Assembly (NCBI RefSeq): GCF_000374185.1
Contig: NZ_KB910518.1
Span: forward strand, 5,070,530 to 5,134,529
Direction of reading: 5' to 3'
DNA: 64,000 bases
DNA from: Paenibacillus sp. HW567
Lineage (GTDB): Bacteria > Bacillota > Bacilli > Paenibacillales > Paenibacillaceae
Part shown: positions 8,904-17,664 of the stretch, one piece after another
Numbering within the stretch: position 1 is the stretch's first letter
How the letters are laid out: the number at the start of each line of letters is the position of its first letter
Notes under the pieces: generated by a model
Database searches by the model: none
Told to the model about the DNA's origin: nothing
What the model saw: the letters and a program-made list of their open reading frames with translations, nothing else
Position numbers and translations under genes: made by a program

Positions 8904-11900
8904 TTACTTCAGCTTTCTGCGGATACTGCCGAGCTTGCCGGTCAAGCTCTTGTAGAAGCTGTACATTTCATCGCCGTCCGCATGCTCTACCCGCTCATAT
9001 TCCAGACTGTCGCGCGCTTCCAGGAAGGAGACATACAGTCCTTCCAGCTTATACAGCAGCGGAGTAACATCCTCGGCAGCGGTCATTTCCCCGGCCCGGC
9101 GGGCCGCCTTGCGCAGCAGGAGGCTGCGGCTTTTCTCATCCAGCCCCCGGAAATGACGGTAGACGGCAAACTCCACATAGCTGCGTTCCTTCATTAAATT
9201 GGCAAAAGGCTCCCAGGCATCCTCGTCCTCGTCACGGTCATAGACGTAGAGCGCACCTTTTTTGGTAATGGTATCGGTGTACAGCGCCTCAATAAACTGA
9301 TCGAGCCACTTGTCTTCGTCCAGGTATTGATGCAGAAGTCCCTCAAGCTCAGTGGCCTTGGCAGCCAGGGCATCGTATTTAGCCAGCTCCTCGCGGACGC
9401 GCGTAATTAGCTGCGGCGAACGGATCAGATTTTCCTGGGCCAGCTCCATGTTAATACTGCCAAAAATGTCCTTAACTCCTTCTCGCTCCAGCCCGTTCGT
9501 CCGCAGCGCCTTCAGCTCATCGGCGGCTTTTTTCACTTCCCCAAGATTTGGACGCGGCATGCCGAGCTGCAGATCATAGCCGCTGAGCATTTTATCTACA
9601 TCGAACAGCTTCGTGAAGACAACCGAGAACCGGCTGCTCGTATTTTCGTCAACACCCTTCTCGACAATAACCCCGCTCTCCAGCGCTCTGGCAAAATCCG
9701 CCCGCACTCTGGCATTGTACTCACGGACACGGGGGTTGACATAGGTATCGCCCCAGGATTTCTCAGGAATCGGAGACGGCAGGTATGTCCAGTTATCCTT
9801 GTCGGTCATCACCAGATGGCGGCCAATCCCTTCCTTGTCCAGAATCGTCCGTTCATAATTCTCCTCGAACACGCGAAGCGGCGTGTACACGAACAGCGGC
9901 ACCCCGTTGCGCGTGTTGAGCCAGAAAATCCGGTTCTTCACCTGACTCTCCTTAACCGTGAACTGGGATTTGCCCAGCGCGTTGTTCTGGTAATTGCGGA
10001 TTCCCTTCAGGATGCCCGGCGCTTTGACCGGCACGGAGACGAAACCCCAGGACGGGAAGTGCAGACTGCCGGAGCTGTTGCTTAAGTGGAAAATCGGCAC
10101 TGCATCCTCATCCAGCCGTCCGGCGATAATCCGCTCCACGAACTTGTCCAGCGGCTCCTCACGGCCGTATTTCATGATCAGGAACTCCTCCATGGAACGG
10201 GTAATCAGATCGCCGAACTTGTCGCTCAGGAATTCGGAGATCGAGCGTACAATGTCAATCTCCTGCTCTCTGACCCAGCGCCCGGAATGCTTCAGCATCT
10301 CCCGTGTGAAGTCACGGATCAGGTCATCGCCGTCCTTCTGGTCCATCACCTTGGAGATGGTGGAAGCAATATCCGGCACATTGACAATGTTCCAGTAGTA
10401 GGTTTTGTTTCCTTTATGGTCAGCCTGCTCCTCGCCATTGATCAGAATGTCGCCGTTCTTCTCGAAAATCGTGCTGAGCGCGCTGAGAATCTCCGTAAAT
10501 ACGCCGTAAATCCGGCTGTTCTCTTCATTCAGCAGCTCATACAGATCCTCATAGAATTCGATCATCTGCTCTGTGCGTTCCACATCGGCATGCAGCCAGT
10601 ACTCATTAATTTTGGCGTCAATATAGGCATTCTTCTTCTTCTCTTTGGACACAAAAGCGCTCCGCGCATCGCCCAGCTTCTCCTGCGCACTATCCTGCGC
10701 CGCCTCGATGTCGCGCGGCAGACGCAGCAGACTCTCGCGCAGCGCTTCAATGTAAGACTGGATCAGCTTCAGAATGCAGAAGCCTTTCTCGGTATAGAGC
10801 AGCCGCGACACATAGAATGGCCCCTGCTCGGGATGAAGGAAGATGCGCTCCAGCTCCTCGCCGAAGCGTCCGGTAATCTCACCGGGCAATTGCTTCTTGG
10901 ACTTGATGTATTCCTCACGCGCACGGGCCAGAAAGTTCTGCTCCAGCTCCGTATCCATGTCCACCACCTGATGCTTGATGACATTGCTGTGGTTCAGGCG
11001 CTCGCTGTTCTCATAGCCGGGCAGCGGCTCCGGCACACGGGCTTCGAAGGTCTTGATCATGCTGTCAAGATCAATGCCGAGCTTGCGCGCCAGCTTCTCC
11101 ACATCCTCCTGCCCCGGCGCCTGCCGGAACATCTTATCCATCTTGTCGAACAGGCGGAATGCCAGATAAGTCGTCATCTCTTCAATCGGCAGCACTGCCG
11201 ACGAAGCGCCGATAATGTTGTACTCATAATTGGCAGGATATGTCTTGTTCATCTGCGCAATGTTGGTGCGGATGTTGCTGATATAGTCATGGATGGCGAA
11301 TTCCTCGCCGGACTGCTTTTCCTCGCTGGCCATGAAGTTCGTGATGTTCTCTGCCGTCACATTCATGCAGTAGTCATAGGCGCTCTCCAGCAGCTTGCCT
11401 TCGGTATTGGTTGCGGAGATCAGATGACACAGATTGAACGGAGGCAGCGGCGAATTGACAGTCAGAATATTCCCGTACTGCTGGCGGAATCGCTCGCCCC
11501 GGCTGTCCACATTCATCCAGTAATCCAGCTCTTTCAGCGCTGCGTACCCGTTCTTGCGGATATATTCGCGGGTGTGCTCGCTGAGGCTCTTGTTCGCCAG
11601 ATTCACATCCGGCGTGAACAAATAGCCGAGCGTGTTCACGCGGTCGATACCGGCTGAGCCGTAGTCGCGTTCAATAATCCCGCGCACAATATACGCGATA
11701 TCCAGAAAAGCACCGCTGCCCGTTCCGCCCGACAGGCCGGTAAGCAGGAACACCATCAGCTTTTTGCTGGTTCCGACGGACAGCGTCTTAATCTTCTTGT
11801 TGATAGCTGAGACAACCTGGTTGATCTTCGTGAACAGCAGCAGACGTCCGGCCTGGCGCACCCCGGCGGCTCCGTTCATACCATCCGTAATGCTCAGCTC

Positions 11901-12293
11901 CGGCGACAGCCATTCCGTGATATAAGGGTCAAGAATGCTGCGGTTCTGCAGCAGTCCGCCGATCTCGGCATTGGCCAGCAGCACGAATTCATTCTGCGGG
12001 TCGAGGCCGATGCCTTTGTATTTTTTGCCGCGGTCCTGTTCATTTGTCTCGAACGCCAGAAATTCCACGTTGTCCGGCTTGTCCCGTTTCTTCTTGGACA
12101 GCGGGTCTTCCGGCAGCTTGAAGCGGCGGTTAATCTGGTATTTCAGACGCAGCAGGGCGTCGATCCCCGTGCCGCCAAGGCCGATGATGAGAATCGGGTT
12201 GTCAATGGTATCTACTCTGATCTTGTCGCTGACGATTCCTCCGCCTAGCGATACGTCGAGCTGTTGAATATGCTCTCTTACTACCGGTTTCAT
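8904..12293 (-). CDS. Tubulin/FtsZ-like GTPase domain protein
   Basis: A 1129-aa protein. The first 450 residues carry tubulin/FtsZ hallmarks: a T1 loop GLGGTG at 38-43 and the signature loop GGTGSG at 189-194, within GLSGGTGSGAFLDIAY. This is the Tubulin_2 (tubulin-like) type rather than cell-division FtsZ, which is under 400 aa. It should bind GTP and may polymerise. The remaining about 650 residues are soluble, largely helical and unassigned, so it is a large fused protein. The start ATG follows GGGGGAG at good spacing and lies 12 bases after the stop of the secreted vWA gene. The operon order links it to a membrane vWA protein upstream and the 811-aa protein downstream. It probably forms a membrane-tethered cytoplasmic assembly. 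Polymerisation is inferred, not shown. Confidence 0.88.
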   Translation of the reverse strand: MKPVVREHIQQLDVSLGGGIVSDKIRVDTIDNPILIIGLGGTGIDALLRLKYQINRRFKLPEDPLSKKKRDKPDNVEFLAFETNEQDRGKKYKGIGLDPQNEFVLLANAEIGGLLQNRSILDPYITEWLSPELSITDGMNGAAGVRQAGRLLLFTKINQVVSAINKKIKTLSVGTSKKLMVFLLTGLSGGTGSGAFLDIAYIVRGIIERDYGSAGIDRVNTLGYLFTPDVNLANKSLSEHTREYIRKNGYAALKELDYWMNVDSRGERFRQQYGNILTVNSPLPPFNLCHLISATNTEGKLLESAYDYCMNVTAENITNFMASEEKQSGEEFAIHDYISNIRTNIAQMNKTYPANYEYNIIGASSAVLPIEEMTTYLAFRLFDKMDKMFRQAPGQEDVEKLARKLGIDLDSMIKTFEARVPEPLPGYENSERLNHSNVIKHQVVDMDTELEQNFLARAREEYIKSKKQLPGEITGRFGEELERIFLHPEQGPFYVSRLLYTEKGFCILKLIQSYIEALRESLLRLPRDIEAAQDSAQEKLGDARSAFVSKEKKKNAYIDAKINEYWLHADVERTEQMIEFYEDLYELLNEENSRIYGVFTEILSALSTIFEKNGDILINGEEQADHKGNKTYYWNIVNVPDIASTISKVMDQKDGDDLIRDFTREMLKHSGRWVREQEIDIVRSISEFLSDKFGDLITRSMEEFLIMKYGREEPLDKFVERIIAGRLDEDAVPIFHLSNSSGSLHFPSWGFVSVPVKAPGILKGIRNYQNNALGKSQFTVKESQVKNRIFWLNTRNGVPLFVYTPLRVFEENYERTILDKEGIGRHLVMTDKDNWTYLPSPIPEKSWGDTYVNPRVREYNARVRADFARALESGVIVEKGVDENTSSRFSVVFTKLFDVDKMLSGYDLQLGMPRPNLGEVKKAADELKALRTNGLEREGVKDIFGSINMELAQENLIRSPQLITRVREELAKYDALAAKATELEGLLHQYLDEDKWLDQFIEALYTDTITKKGALYVYDRDEDEDAWEPFANLMKERSYVEFAVYRHFRGLDEKSRSLLLRKAARRAGEMTAAEDVTPLLYKLEGLYVSFLEARDSLEYERVEHADGDEMYSFYKSLTGKLGSIRRKLK

Positions 12294-12305
12294 AAGTGCT
12301 CCCCC

Positions 12306-14123
12306 TTATATCAAATACTCCAATAGAATCGTCTTATCAACGGTTGCCAGCGCCACGGAAATACGGTCGCCGTTCTTCAGCTCCAGGCCGCGCGAGGTAT
12401 CGGCAGTACGTCCCGATTTCTCAACCGAGAGTCCTTCGCCGCTGCGCAGCAGCAGCCGGTCACCGTTGCCTGGAGTGAATACAAGCTTCTCGCTTTCCTT
12501 CAGCTCCGGCGCGAGCTGCAGCAGTTGATGAAGCGTGAACTTGCCCCGGAAAGCCGAGAGCTTCTTGTACTGCGGATAGGTTTTCTCGCCGGTGTTGCCG
12601 TCAAGCACCTCCACCACCATTTGCCCTACAAAGCCGCGGTTCGATTTCTGGCGCAGCAGCCACAGTACCACACCCGCCGCCAGCACCAGCACGATACCGC
12701 CAATAATATAGTAGAGCGTATTGGAGGCAGGCTGCTCTAGCGCAGGCTCAGTGCCGCTTGTTCCCGAAGCCGGGCTTGTGGCTACCGCTCCCGTCTTGGC
12801 ATTGATCTTGAGCACGTCGCTCTCGCGGTAAAAGCTGCTCTCCTCCGCACGCACCTTCAGCTCATAATTGTGGCTCTCTTCAATCTTGAAGGAGCCCTTG
12901 AACTCCGCGCCGGAGTTATCCATCGGAAGCTCCTGCACCTTCCCCGTATCAATATCTGTAGCCAGCAGCACCGCCTTCATATCTTGATACAAATTGCTGA
13001 GCGTTACCTGAGTTCCATTGCTGAACAGATGTGAAGAGATGTCTATAGTATCGCCCTTCTTGTAGGTCTTGGACGGTAAAGCATCAAGCTTAAGCTCCAG
13101 ATCATAGTTAAATACGAGATTGATATCAATCTTGTCTTTCGGCACGCCCTTCACCTGAAGCTTCCAGTTCCCCTGCGCCGGCGACAGCAGCTTGATCAGG
13201 CTGTACGTGCTGGATTTGGAGAGCAGGACATTGCTTGATGGAATGGTCACTTCCTTGCCGGAAGGATCTGTCAGCTTGGCGGTAACAGGCTTTGCGGACA
13301 TGATCGAAATATTAGCCTCCAGCACACTGCTGTTGGGAACATTGACCGTAACGTCCTGATAGCTTCCGTTCGCCGTAATAGACTGTACAGGTACAACCTT
13401 TAGCTTCAAGTGTGCGGCAAAAATCTCGCTGAGGATCTGCGGCAGATCATCCGCTGAATCTGTTACAAAGGTCTTGCCGCCGGTCTTGTCTGACAGCCCG
13501 GCCAGAATCTCCTTGTTCAGCTTGCCGTCGGCGTTCAGCCCAATCGTATAGACCGGATAACCCTTCTGCTTGGCGGTGTTCACCGCAGTGTCCAGTTCCT
13601 GATCGGACTGGCTCTGGGTGCGGCCGCTTGCTTCGTTGAGGTCATTGTTGCCGTCCGCCAGCATGACAATCATCGGCTCATGGGTCTTATCACTTCCGTT
13701 CTCCAGCACCTTCACGGCCTCTTCCATGCCGACGGCAATGTCCGTATATGCCCCACGGTCAAGGCCGTCAATGAAATCCTTCAAATCCTGCTTATCGCCC
13801 GCAGAGCCGATCTGCAGCAGCGCCTTCTCCCGCTGCACCTTGTCGGTATACGCAACAATGCCGACCTTATCTCCTTGCGCGGATAGCATATCTATGAACA
13901 TTTTCATCGCTTCATTCGCGATCTTATTCTTATCACTCTTATTCATGGAGTTGCTGACATCAATCAGCAGTACAGCATCAATGTGGGATGGCGCCGGTGA
14001 TGCGGCGCTGGCTCTTCCGGCCGCAAACGGGGCGGCGGTGATGCAAAGCATCAGCAGCAGTGGCAGAATACGCCGCAGCATGTTCTTGGTTGTACTTGAA
14101 ATACGAAGCTGTGTACGAAGCAT
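12306..14123 (-). CDS. Secreted-side vWA protein with single C-terminal membrane helix and cytoplasmic FHA-like tail
   Basis: A 605-aa type I membrane protein. A signal peptide ends near 40 (AAGRASAASP). The vWA domain at about 48-230 has D55-V-S57-N-S59 of the metal site. Beta-rich Ig-like modules span about 235-430, followed by a Ser/Thr/Pro linker and one transmembrane helix near 470-494. The last about 110 residues are cytoplasmic and beta-rich (FTPGNGDRLLLRSGEGLSV, LKNGDRISVAL), resembling an FHA-like sandwich that could bind phosphothreonine partners. That assignment is tentative. The start is supported by GAGGAG eight bases before the ATG. It heads the unit with the tubulin-like and 811-aa genes. 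It could pass an external or wall signal to the cytoplasmic tubulin-like machinery. Confidence 0.85.
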   Translation of the reverse strand: MLRTQLRISSTTKNMLRRILPLLLMLCITAAPFAAGRASAASPAPSHIDAVLLIDVSNSMNKSDKNKIANEAMKMFIDMLSAQGDKVGIVAYTDKVQREKALLQIGSAGDKQDLKDFIDGLDRGAYTDIAVGMEEAVKVLENGSDKTHEPMIVMLADGNNDLNEASGRTQSQSDQELDTAVNTAKQKGYPVYTIGLNADGKLNKEILAGLSDKTGGKTFVTDSADDLPQILSEIFAAHLKLKVVPVQSITANGSYQDVTVNVPNSSVLEANISIMSAKPVTAKLTDPSGKEVTIPSSNVLLSKSSTYSLIKLLSPAQGNWKLQVKGVPKDKIDINLVFNYDLELKLDALPSKTYKKGDTIDISSHLFSNGTQVTLSNLYQDMKAVLLATDIDTGKVQELPMDNSGAEFKGSFKIEESHNYELKVRAEESSFYRESDVLKINAKTGAVATSPASGTSGTEPALEQPASNTLYYIIGGIVLVLAAGVVLWLLRQKSNRGFVGQMVVEVLDGNTGEKTYPQYKKLSAFRGKFTLHQLLQLAPELKESEKLVFTPGNGDRLLLRSGEGLSVEKSGRTADTSRGLELKNGDRISVALATVDKTILLEYLI

Positions 14124-14186
14124 AAATAGGGCTCCTCTTGTATTAAATTCGGCTCAGGTGACACGGCCGGCAGCATAGCTAAATTC

Positions 14187-14214
14187 TGTCAATAGCATGC
14201 CATTATGATATAAT
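14187..14214 (+). promoter_or_regulatory. Putative SigA-type promoter for the plus-strand arm
   Basis: TGTCAA at 14187 and TATAAT at 14209 are separated by 16 bases and lie about 60 bases before the 50-aa gene. This is the only clear -10 box in the 151-base divergent region between the two arms of the locus. The minus-strand promoter is not obvious. Confidence 0.5.
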
Positions 14215-14274
14215 TAAACCTTGTAAACTTCAACTTTAGGACTACCATGCTTCCAAGAAGAAAGGAAGAGTTCC

Positions 14275-14427
14275 ATGATTTCATACGTCATTCTAGGGAT
14301 TACGTTTCTTTATGCCGTCATTCAGATTCTCATTTATGCTTCACGCATGCGCAAGCCGCTTACCCGTGATGACATCGACGAGCGGCTGCTGGCCGCACTG
14401 AATGGAGGAGACCATGCCCGTAAATAA
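14275..14427 (+). CDS. 50-aa single-pass membrane peptide
   Basis: ATG at 14275, preceded by an AAGGAAGAG site at 14261-14269, starts a 50-codon frame. Its N-terminal half is one hydrophobic helix (MISYVILGITFLYAVIQILI) followed by a basic stretch, RMRKPLTRDDIDERL, which would face the cytoplasm. The stop TAA at 14425 overlaps the next gene by 14 bases, so the two are probably translationally coupled. The peptide is the first gene of the plus-strand arm. No family is recognised. A small regulatory or anchoring subunit is plausible. It is short enough to be missed by automatic callers. Confidence 0.65.
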   Translation: MISYVILGITFLYAVIQILIYASRMRKPLTRDDIDERLLAALNGGDHARK

Positions 14428-15343
14428 GAAAAAGCCCGTTACCTTCCGGTCCTTCAAGGCCCCGCGTTACGTCACTGACAAGCTGCGCATCTGCCGGCGC
14501 TGCGGCCGTTATACCGCGCTCGGTGAGGAACGGTGCGGCAAATGCGGCAGCGCCTCGCTGATTCCGGTAGAGAAGCAGGCCACAGCCCTTGCCGGACGTA
14601 AAATGCACACCCGGCTCCTGTTCCTCCTTCTGCTCACCCTGGGCTCGGTCTATTTCGGCCAAAGCCTGGAGCAGATGGTGCTGTGCGGCGCCGGCGGCAT
14701 CGTGCTGGCCGGACTGTTCTACTATACGCAGCGCAAAGTGCGGCAGAACGAAAATCTGTATGCGCTGAACGCGCTGCTTGGCAAGAGCATCGACAAGGTC
14801 TGGGATGGGCTGGAAATCAACCGTCAGGAGGCAGTTTCCGTGCTCCGTGAAAATGATGTGCTGGCTTACGAGAAGCTGCGCGAAATCTCTATCCTGCTGC
14901 GCGGGGACCGGATCGCCCGCCAGCGCGTCGCCCTCTTGCACGGCTTCCAGCTCCGCAAGGATATGTACCTGGAGCTTGAGCAGTTGCTGCTCAAGGATTT
15001 CGAACCGCTGCTCGCTGAATATATAGGCGAGATTGCCAAGGTGCGGCCCGACCTTATTAAGGACCGCACGCTGCGCTATGTCAAAGCCTACGAGGTACAG
15101 ATTCTCGAGATGAATAATGGTGTCGCCATATTGACCGGCGTCGCCGGAGCGGCTGTACGTCTGAAGCGTTACGCGCTGCTCTACTCCGGCATGCTCGGAA
15201 GGTACCTGGAGGACCTGCCCAGGGACCGTTTTCTGCGCTTATCCAAAATGATCGCCGCCAGTCCCTACGAGGCCTGGAACGGACTTGATCTTAGGGTGGC
15301 GGAGGTCCGGGAAGCCAAATACCGCTGGGACCCGGATTTTTAA
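14414..15343 (+). CDS. Zinc-ribbon membrane protein
   Basis: A 309-aa protein. The ATG at 14414 is preferred because GGAGGAG lies at 14404-14410; an ATG at 14402 would lack such a site. Near the N-terminus CRRCG and CGKCG form a four-cysteine zinc ribbon with an 11-residue spacer. Two adjacent hydrophobic helices follow at about 65-105 (LLFLLLLTLGSVYFG, IVLAGLFYYTQ). The last 200 residues are soluble, helical and charged, presumably cytoplasmic. It overlaps the 50-aa peptide gene and is 48 bases before the 599-aa gene. It is the second zinc-ribbon protein of the locus, after the GTPase. No named family is recognised. A scaffold between membrane and soluble components is a reasonable guess. 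Confidence 0.75.
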   Translation: MPVNKKKPVTFRSFKAPRYVTDKLRICRRCGRYTALGEERCGKCGSASLIPVEKQATALAGRKMHTRLLFLLLLTLGSVYFGQSLEQMVLCGAGGIVLAGLFYYTQRKVRQNENLYALNALLGKSIDKVWDGLEINRQEAVSVLRENDVLAYEKLREISILLRGDRIARQRVALLHGFQLRKDMYLELEQLLLKDFEPLLAEYIGEIAKVRPDLIKDRTLRYVKAYEVQILEMNNGVAILTGVAGAAVRLKRYALLYSGMLGRYLEDLPRDRFLRLSKMIAASPYEAWNGLDLRVAEVREAKYRWDPDF

Positions 15344-15391
15344 TTATTGTATGAAAAGCAGCCTTATATTGAACGAAGGGACTTCTATAAT

Positions 15392-17191
15392 ATGACGTTC
15401 AAACAAGCCATATCCCTGCGCAATATTATGATCATTCTGTGTACGTTGATGCTGGTGCTTCTGGGACAGAAGGTTCTGCGGCTTGACAGCAAGATAACGG
15501 CTGTCCGGGAGGCTGAGCGGCTGTACGCCGCTGGAGACCTGATTGCCGCCGAGCAACAGTTCCGCCTGGCAGGCAAGAATTCTTCCATTATGTACAAGGA
15601 AGAGCTGATTGCCTCAAGGCTGCAGGAGCTGGCTCCGATCACAACGATCCGCAGCGGACTGAATACCTTGGCATTGATGATAGAGGATCAGTTGACTACC
15701 GCAAATTTCACCGGATTTATGGAGAGCTACGCCTCCCTGTTCAGCCTGAAAAGCCAATATATGATATCAGGCGGACCCTATGAGTCTTATTATCGCCGCC
15801 TATCGGCTGATTCAGGCATTTCAGATAAGCTGACCGCAGGATTCCAGCAGTTCAAGGCACAGTTTCTTGCCGGGCTTGCGGCGGGCCAGAGCAGCGTAAC
15901 CAGCGGCAACAGCACCGGTGCCGATAGTGACAGCTTCAAGTGGAGCCTGCTGCAGATTCCAGATACATATTATGGAAGTGCCAAGAATAAGGAAGAACTT
16001 CTCGCCGCAAAGTTCAAGGCCCACGATACCGCCAGGCTGAAAGCTCTGGCGGCAGCCGGCAGCTTCAGTCTTCTGCTGGACAACGCCTTGTCTCTGACGG
16101 AAGCGTACAGCAGCCACAGCTACAATGCGCCTTGGGTGGGACAGCAGACAGAGGACAGCGCGAAGACAATTCTCCGCAAGGATGTCGATGGTGAACGTAT
16201 TGCCGCCTTCTCCGGGCATGCCGCGGCTTACCGCAAATACGCCGCGTCGGCTGGCCTGGCCTCCTCCAAGGTGCTGACCCTGATTGACAGCAGCACCGCA
16301 AAGCTGCTCCGAAGCGCTGCGCGAATGGTCCGGGGCGGACAATACGCGGAAGCGATCCGGCTCTACGGCGACCTGTCCCCGCTTCAGTATACAGCGGCGG
16401 AGATAGCCGCGGCACAGGTCGCCTGGAACGCCGCCGAGCCGGTTCGTCTGTTACCCGGCGGTGAGGAGCCGGGCAAATACGCGCATGTGGTCACTGTCAC
16501 TGGGCGTTACGGCGTGAAGCTTGCTGTTGCCGGAACTGACAGCAGCGGACGCCTGTATTATGCGGATATGAAGGGTGATGGTACGGTCTCCACACGGACC
16601 GGAGATATGATTTCAGGCTATGAAGCTCTTAGCAGCCTTGCTTTTGATGACTCGTTGTCCGCCTATGCCAAGGTTCCGGTTGTAGTGGCCCGGGGCAGCC
16701 GCGAAGATGGACGGACCGCTTTTAACGCCTATACGATCAAGCCTGAAGGCATTTCCCTGCTCTTCTCCTTTGCCGGCAGCGGCTACGAGCTGAAGCCGGA
16801 TGACGGCTCTATCCGCGTAATGAATGCCGATACCGGAGATGGCGTGAGCGGACAGACAGCCGTGTACCGCCAGACAAATGGCAGCTACCAGTTCTCCGAA
16901 ATCTATCAGGAGTATCCGGTGATTGAAGCCGCTGATCTGGAGCTTCACCCCTTTGAGAAAGTATCCTTACATCTCGATATTTATATCGACTCTGCCGGCA
17001 GAACCGTAGCCGGTTCAGGCGGGCGGTATATTGTGCTTCAAGGCAACGTCGGCCAGATTACTGGCCCGGTGCTGGCCAGCGGCCAGTTCCAGAATAGTTA
17101 CGACTACGCGGAGACTGATGCCGGAGAGCAGTATGTACCTGTATTTGTTGTAGAGACATTGGGGAGTCAGAGTCTGAGTTTAACCCCTTAA
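15392..17191 (+). CDS. Membrane-anchored protein with large extracytoplasmic part
   Basis: A 599-aa protein. The ATG at 15392 has GAAGGGA upstream; a TTG 45 bases earlier is less likely. One hydrophobic helix at about 9-27 (IMIILCTLMLVLLGQ) should anchor it, with the rest outside the cytoplasm. Residues about 35-75 (EAERLYAAGDLIAAEQQF) read like a tetratricopeptide-type helical hairpin. The middle is helical and Ala/Ser-rich. The last about 230 residues are beta-rich with repeated GR/DG turns (AGTDSSGRLYYADMKGDG), reminiscent of a propeller or carbohydrate-binding fold. I cannot name the family. It closes the plus-strand arm and is followed by a strong terminator. It may be the outward-facing partner of the vWA proteins. 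Confidence 0.7.
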   Translation: MTFKQAISLRNIMIILCTLMLVLLGQKVLRLDSKITAVREAERLYAAGDLIAAEQQFRLAGKNSSIMYKEELIASRLQELAPITTIRSGLNTLALMIEDQLTTANFTGFMESYASLFSLKSQYMISGGPYESYYRRLSADSGISDKLTAGFQQFKAQFLAGLAAGQSSVTSGNSTGADSDSFKWSLLQIPDTYYGSAKNKEELLAAKFKAHDTARLKALAAAGSFSLLLDNALSLTEAYSSHSYNAPWVGQQTEDSAKTILRKDVDGERIAAFSGHAAAYRKYAASAGLASSKVLTLIDSSTAKLLRSAARMVRGGQYAEAIRLYGDLSPLQYTAAEIAAAQVAWNAAEPVRLLPGGEEPGKYAHVVTVTGRYGVKLAVAGTDSSGRLYYADMKGDGTVSTRTGDMISGYEALSSLAFDDSLSAYAKVPVVVARGSREDGRTAFNAYTIKPEGISLLFSFAGSGYELKPDDGSIRVMNADTGDGVSGQTAVYRQTNGSYQFSEIYQEYPVIEAADLELHPFEKVSLHLDIYIDSAGRTVAGSGGRYIVLQGNVGQITGPVLASGQFQNSYDYAETDAGEQYVPVFVVETLGSQSLSLTP

Positions 17192-17210
17192 CACCAAGCA
17201 GCAATAGGAT

Positions 17211-17245
17211 AAGGCAGCGGAGTGATGCACCCGCTGCCTTTTTTT
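17211..17245 (+). terminator. Rho-independent terminator of the plus-strand arm
   Basis: The stem GGCAGCGG / CCGCTGCC encloses a short loop and is followed by a run of seven T. It lies 20 bases after the stop of the 599-aa gene and marks the end of the tubulin/GTPase locus. Confidence 0.9.
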
Positions 17246-17440
17246 GTCTGCTGTAGTGATTTCATTATTTTTTCATTTTTACGGGCTGGCTATAATGAGC
17301 CATATAAGCGCTGCAGAGGAAGCAACTATGCGGATTCTATCCTGAAATAACGACCCTGGGTTATGTGGAAACGTACGCGGTTAGCGGCCTACGGCTGAGT
17401 CCGGCCACGCAGGAGCCAGAACGTGGCATTAACCGCCTGA

Positions 17441-17647
17441 GCAGTCTCCCTGCTAGTTGTAAGGAGATTGTTGATCTGCCGGAAAGGTAAACGGGCTTTC
17501 GTAAAAGCTCCACTGGTGCTGTATTTGGCCGTTGCCCTTGCCTCCTGCGGACTTGTGCTCGGAACCGGATATTACAGCGGCAAAATGATATACACAGACG
17601 GCGTAGGCGTATCAGCCAACGGCGTTGCTGCAAGTCCTCCTAAGTAA
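17441..17647 (+). pseudogene. C-terminal remnant of a DUF2231-type membrane protein
   Basis: The frame is open from after a TGA at 17438 to the TAA at 17645 (68 codons). It encodes one hydrophobic helix (LVLYLAVALASCGLVLG) followed by YYSGKMIYTDGVGV. The ending G-K-hydrophobic-Y-x-x-GVGV is typical of the last helix and tail of DUF2231 membrane proteins, which normally have about four helices and 140-170 residues. No start or upstream helices are visible, so this looks like a truncated relic. A TTG start at 17468 after AAGGAG could give a 59-aa product. The call rests on memory of the family tail. Confidence 0.5.
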
Positions 17648-17664
17648 CAAAAAACAAACTGCCC

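Noticed and set aside
10086..11657. 523-codon plus-strand frame opposite the tubulin-like gene
   Set aside because: Composition and residue pattern (His/Leu/Gln-rich) are those of an antisense shadow; no ribosome site.
8904..12293. Cell-division FtsZ
   Set aside because: It is about three times too long and lacks the FtsZ context (ftsA, division cluster) and C-terminal tail; the tubulin-like family fits better.
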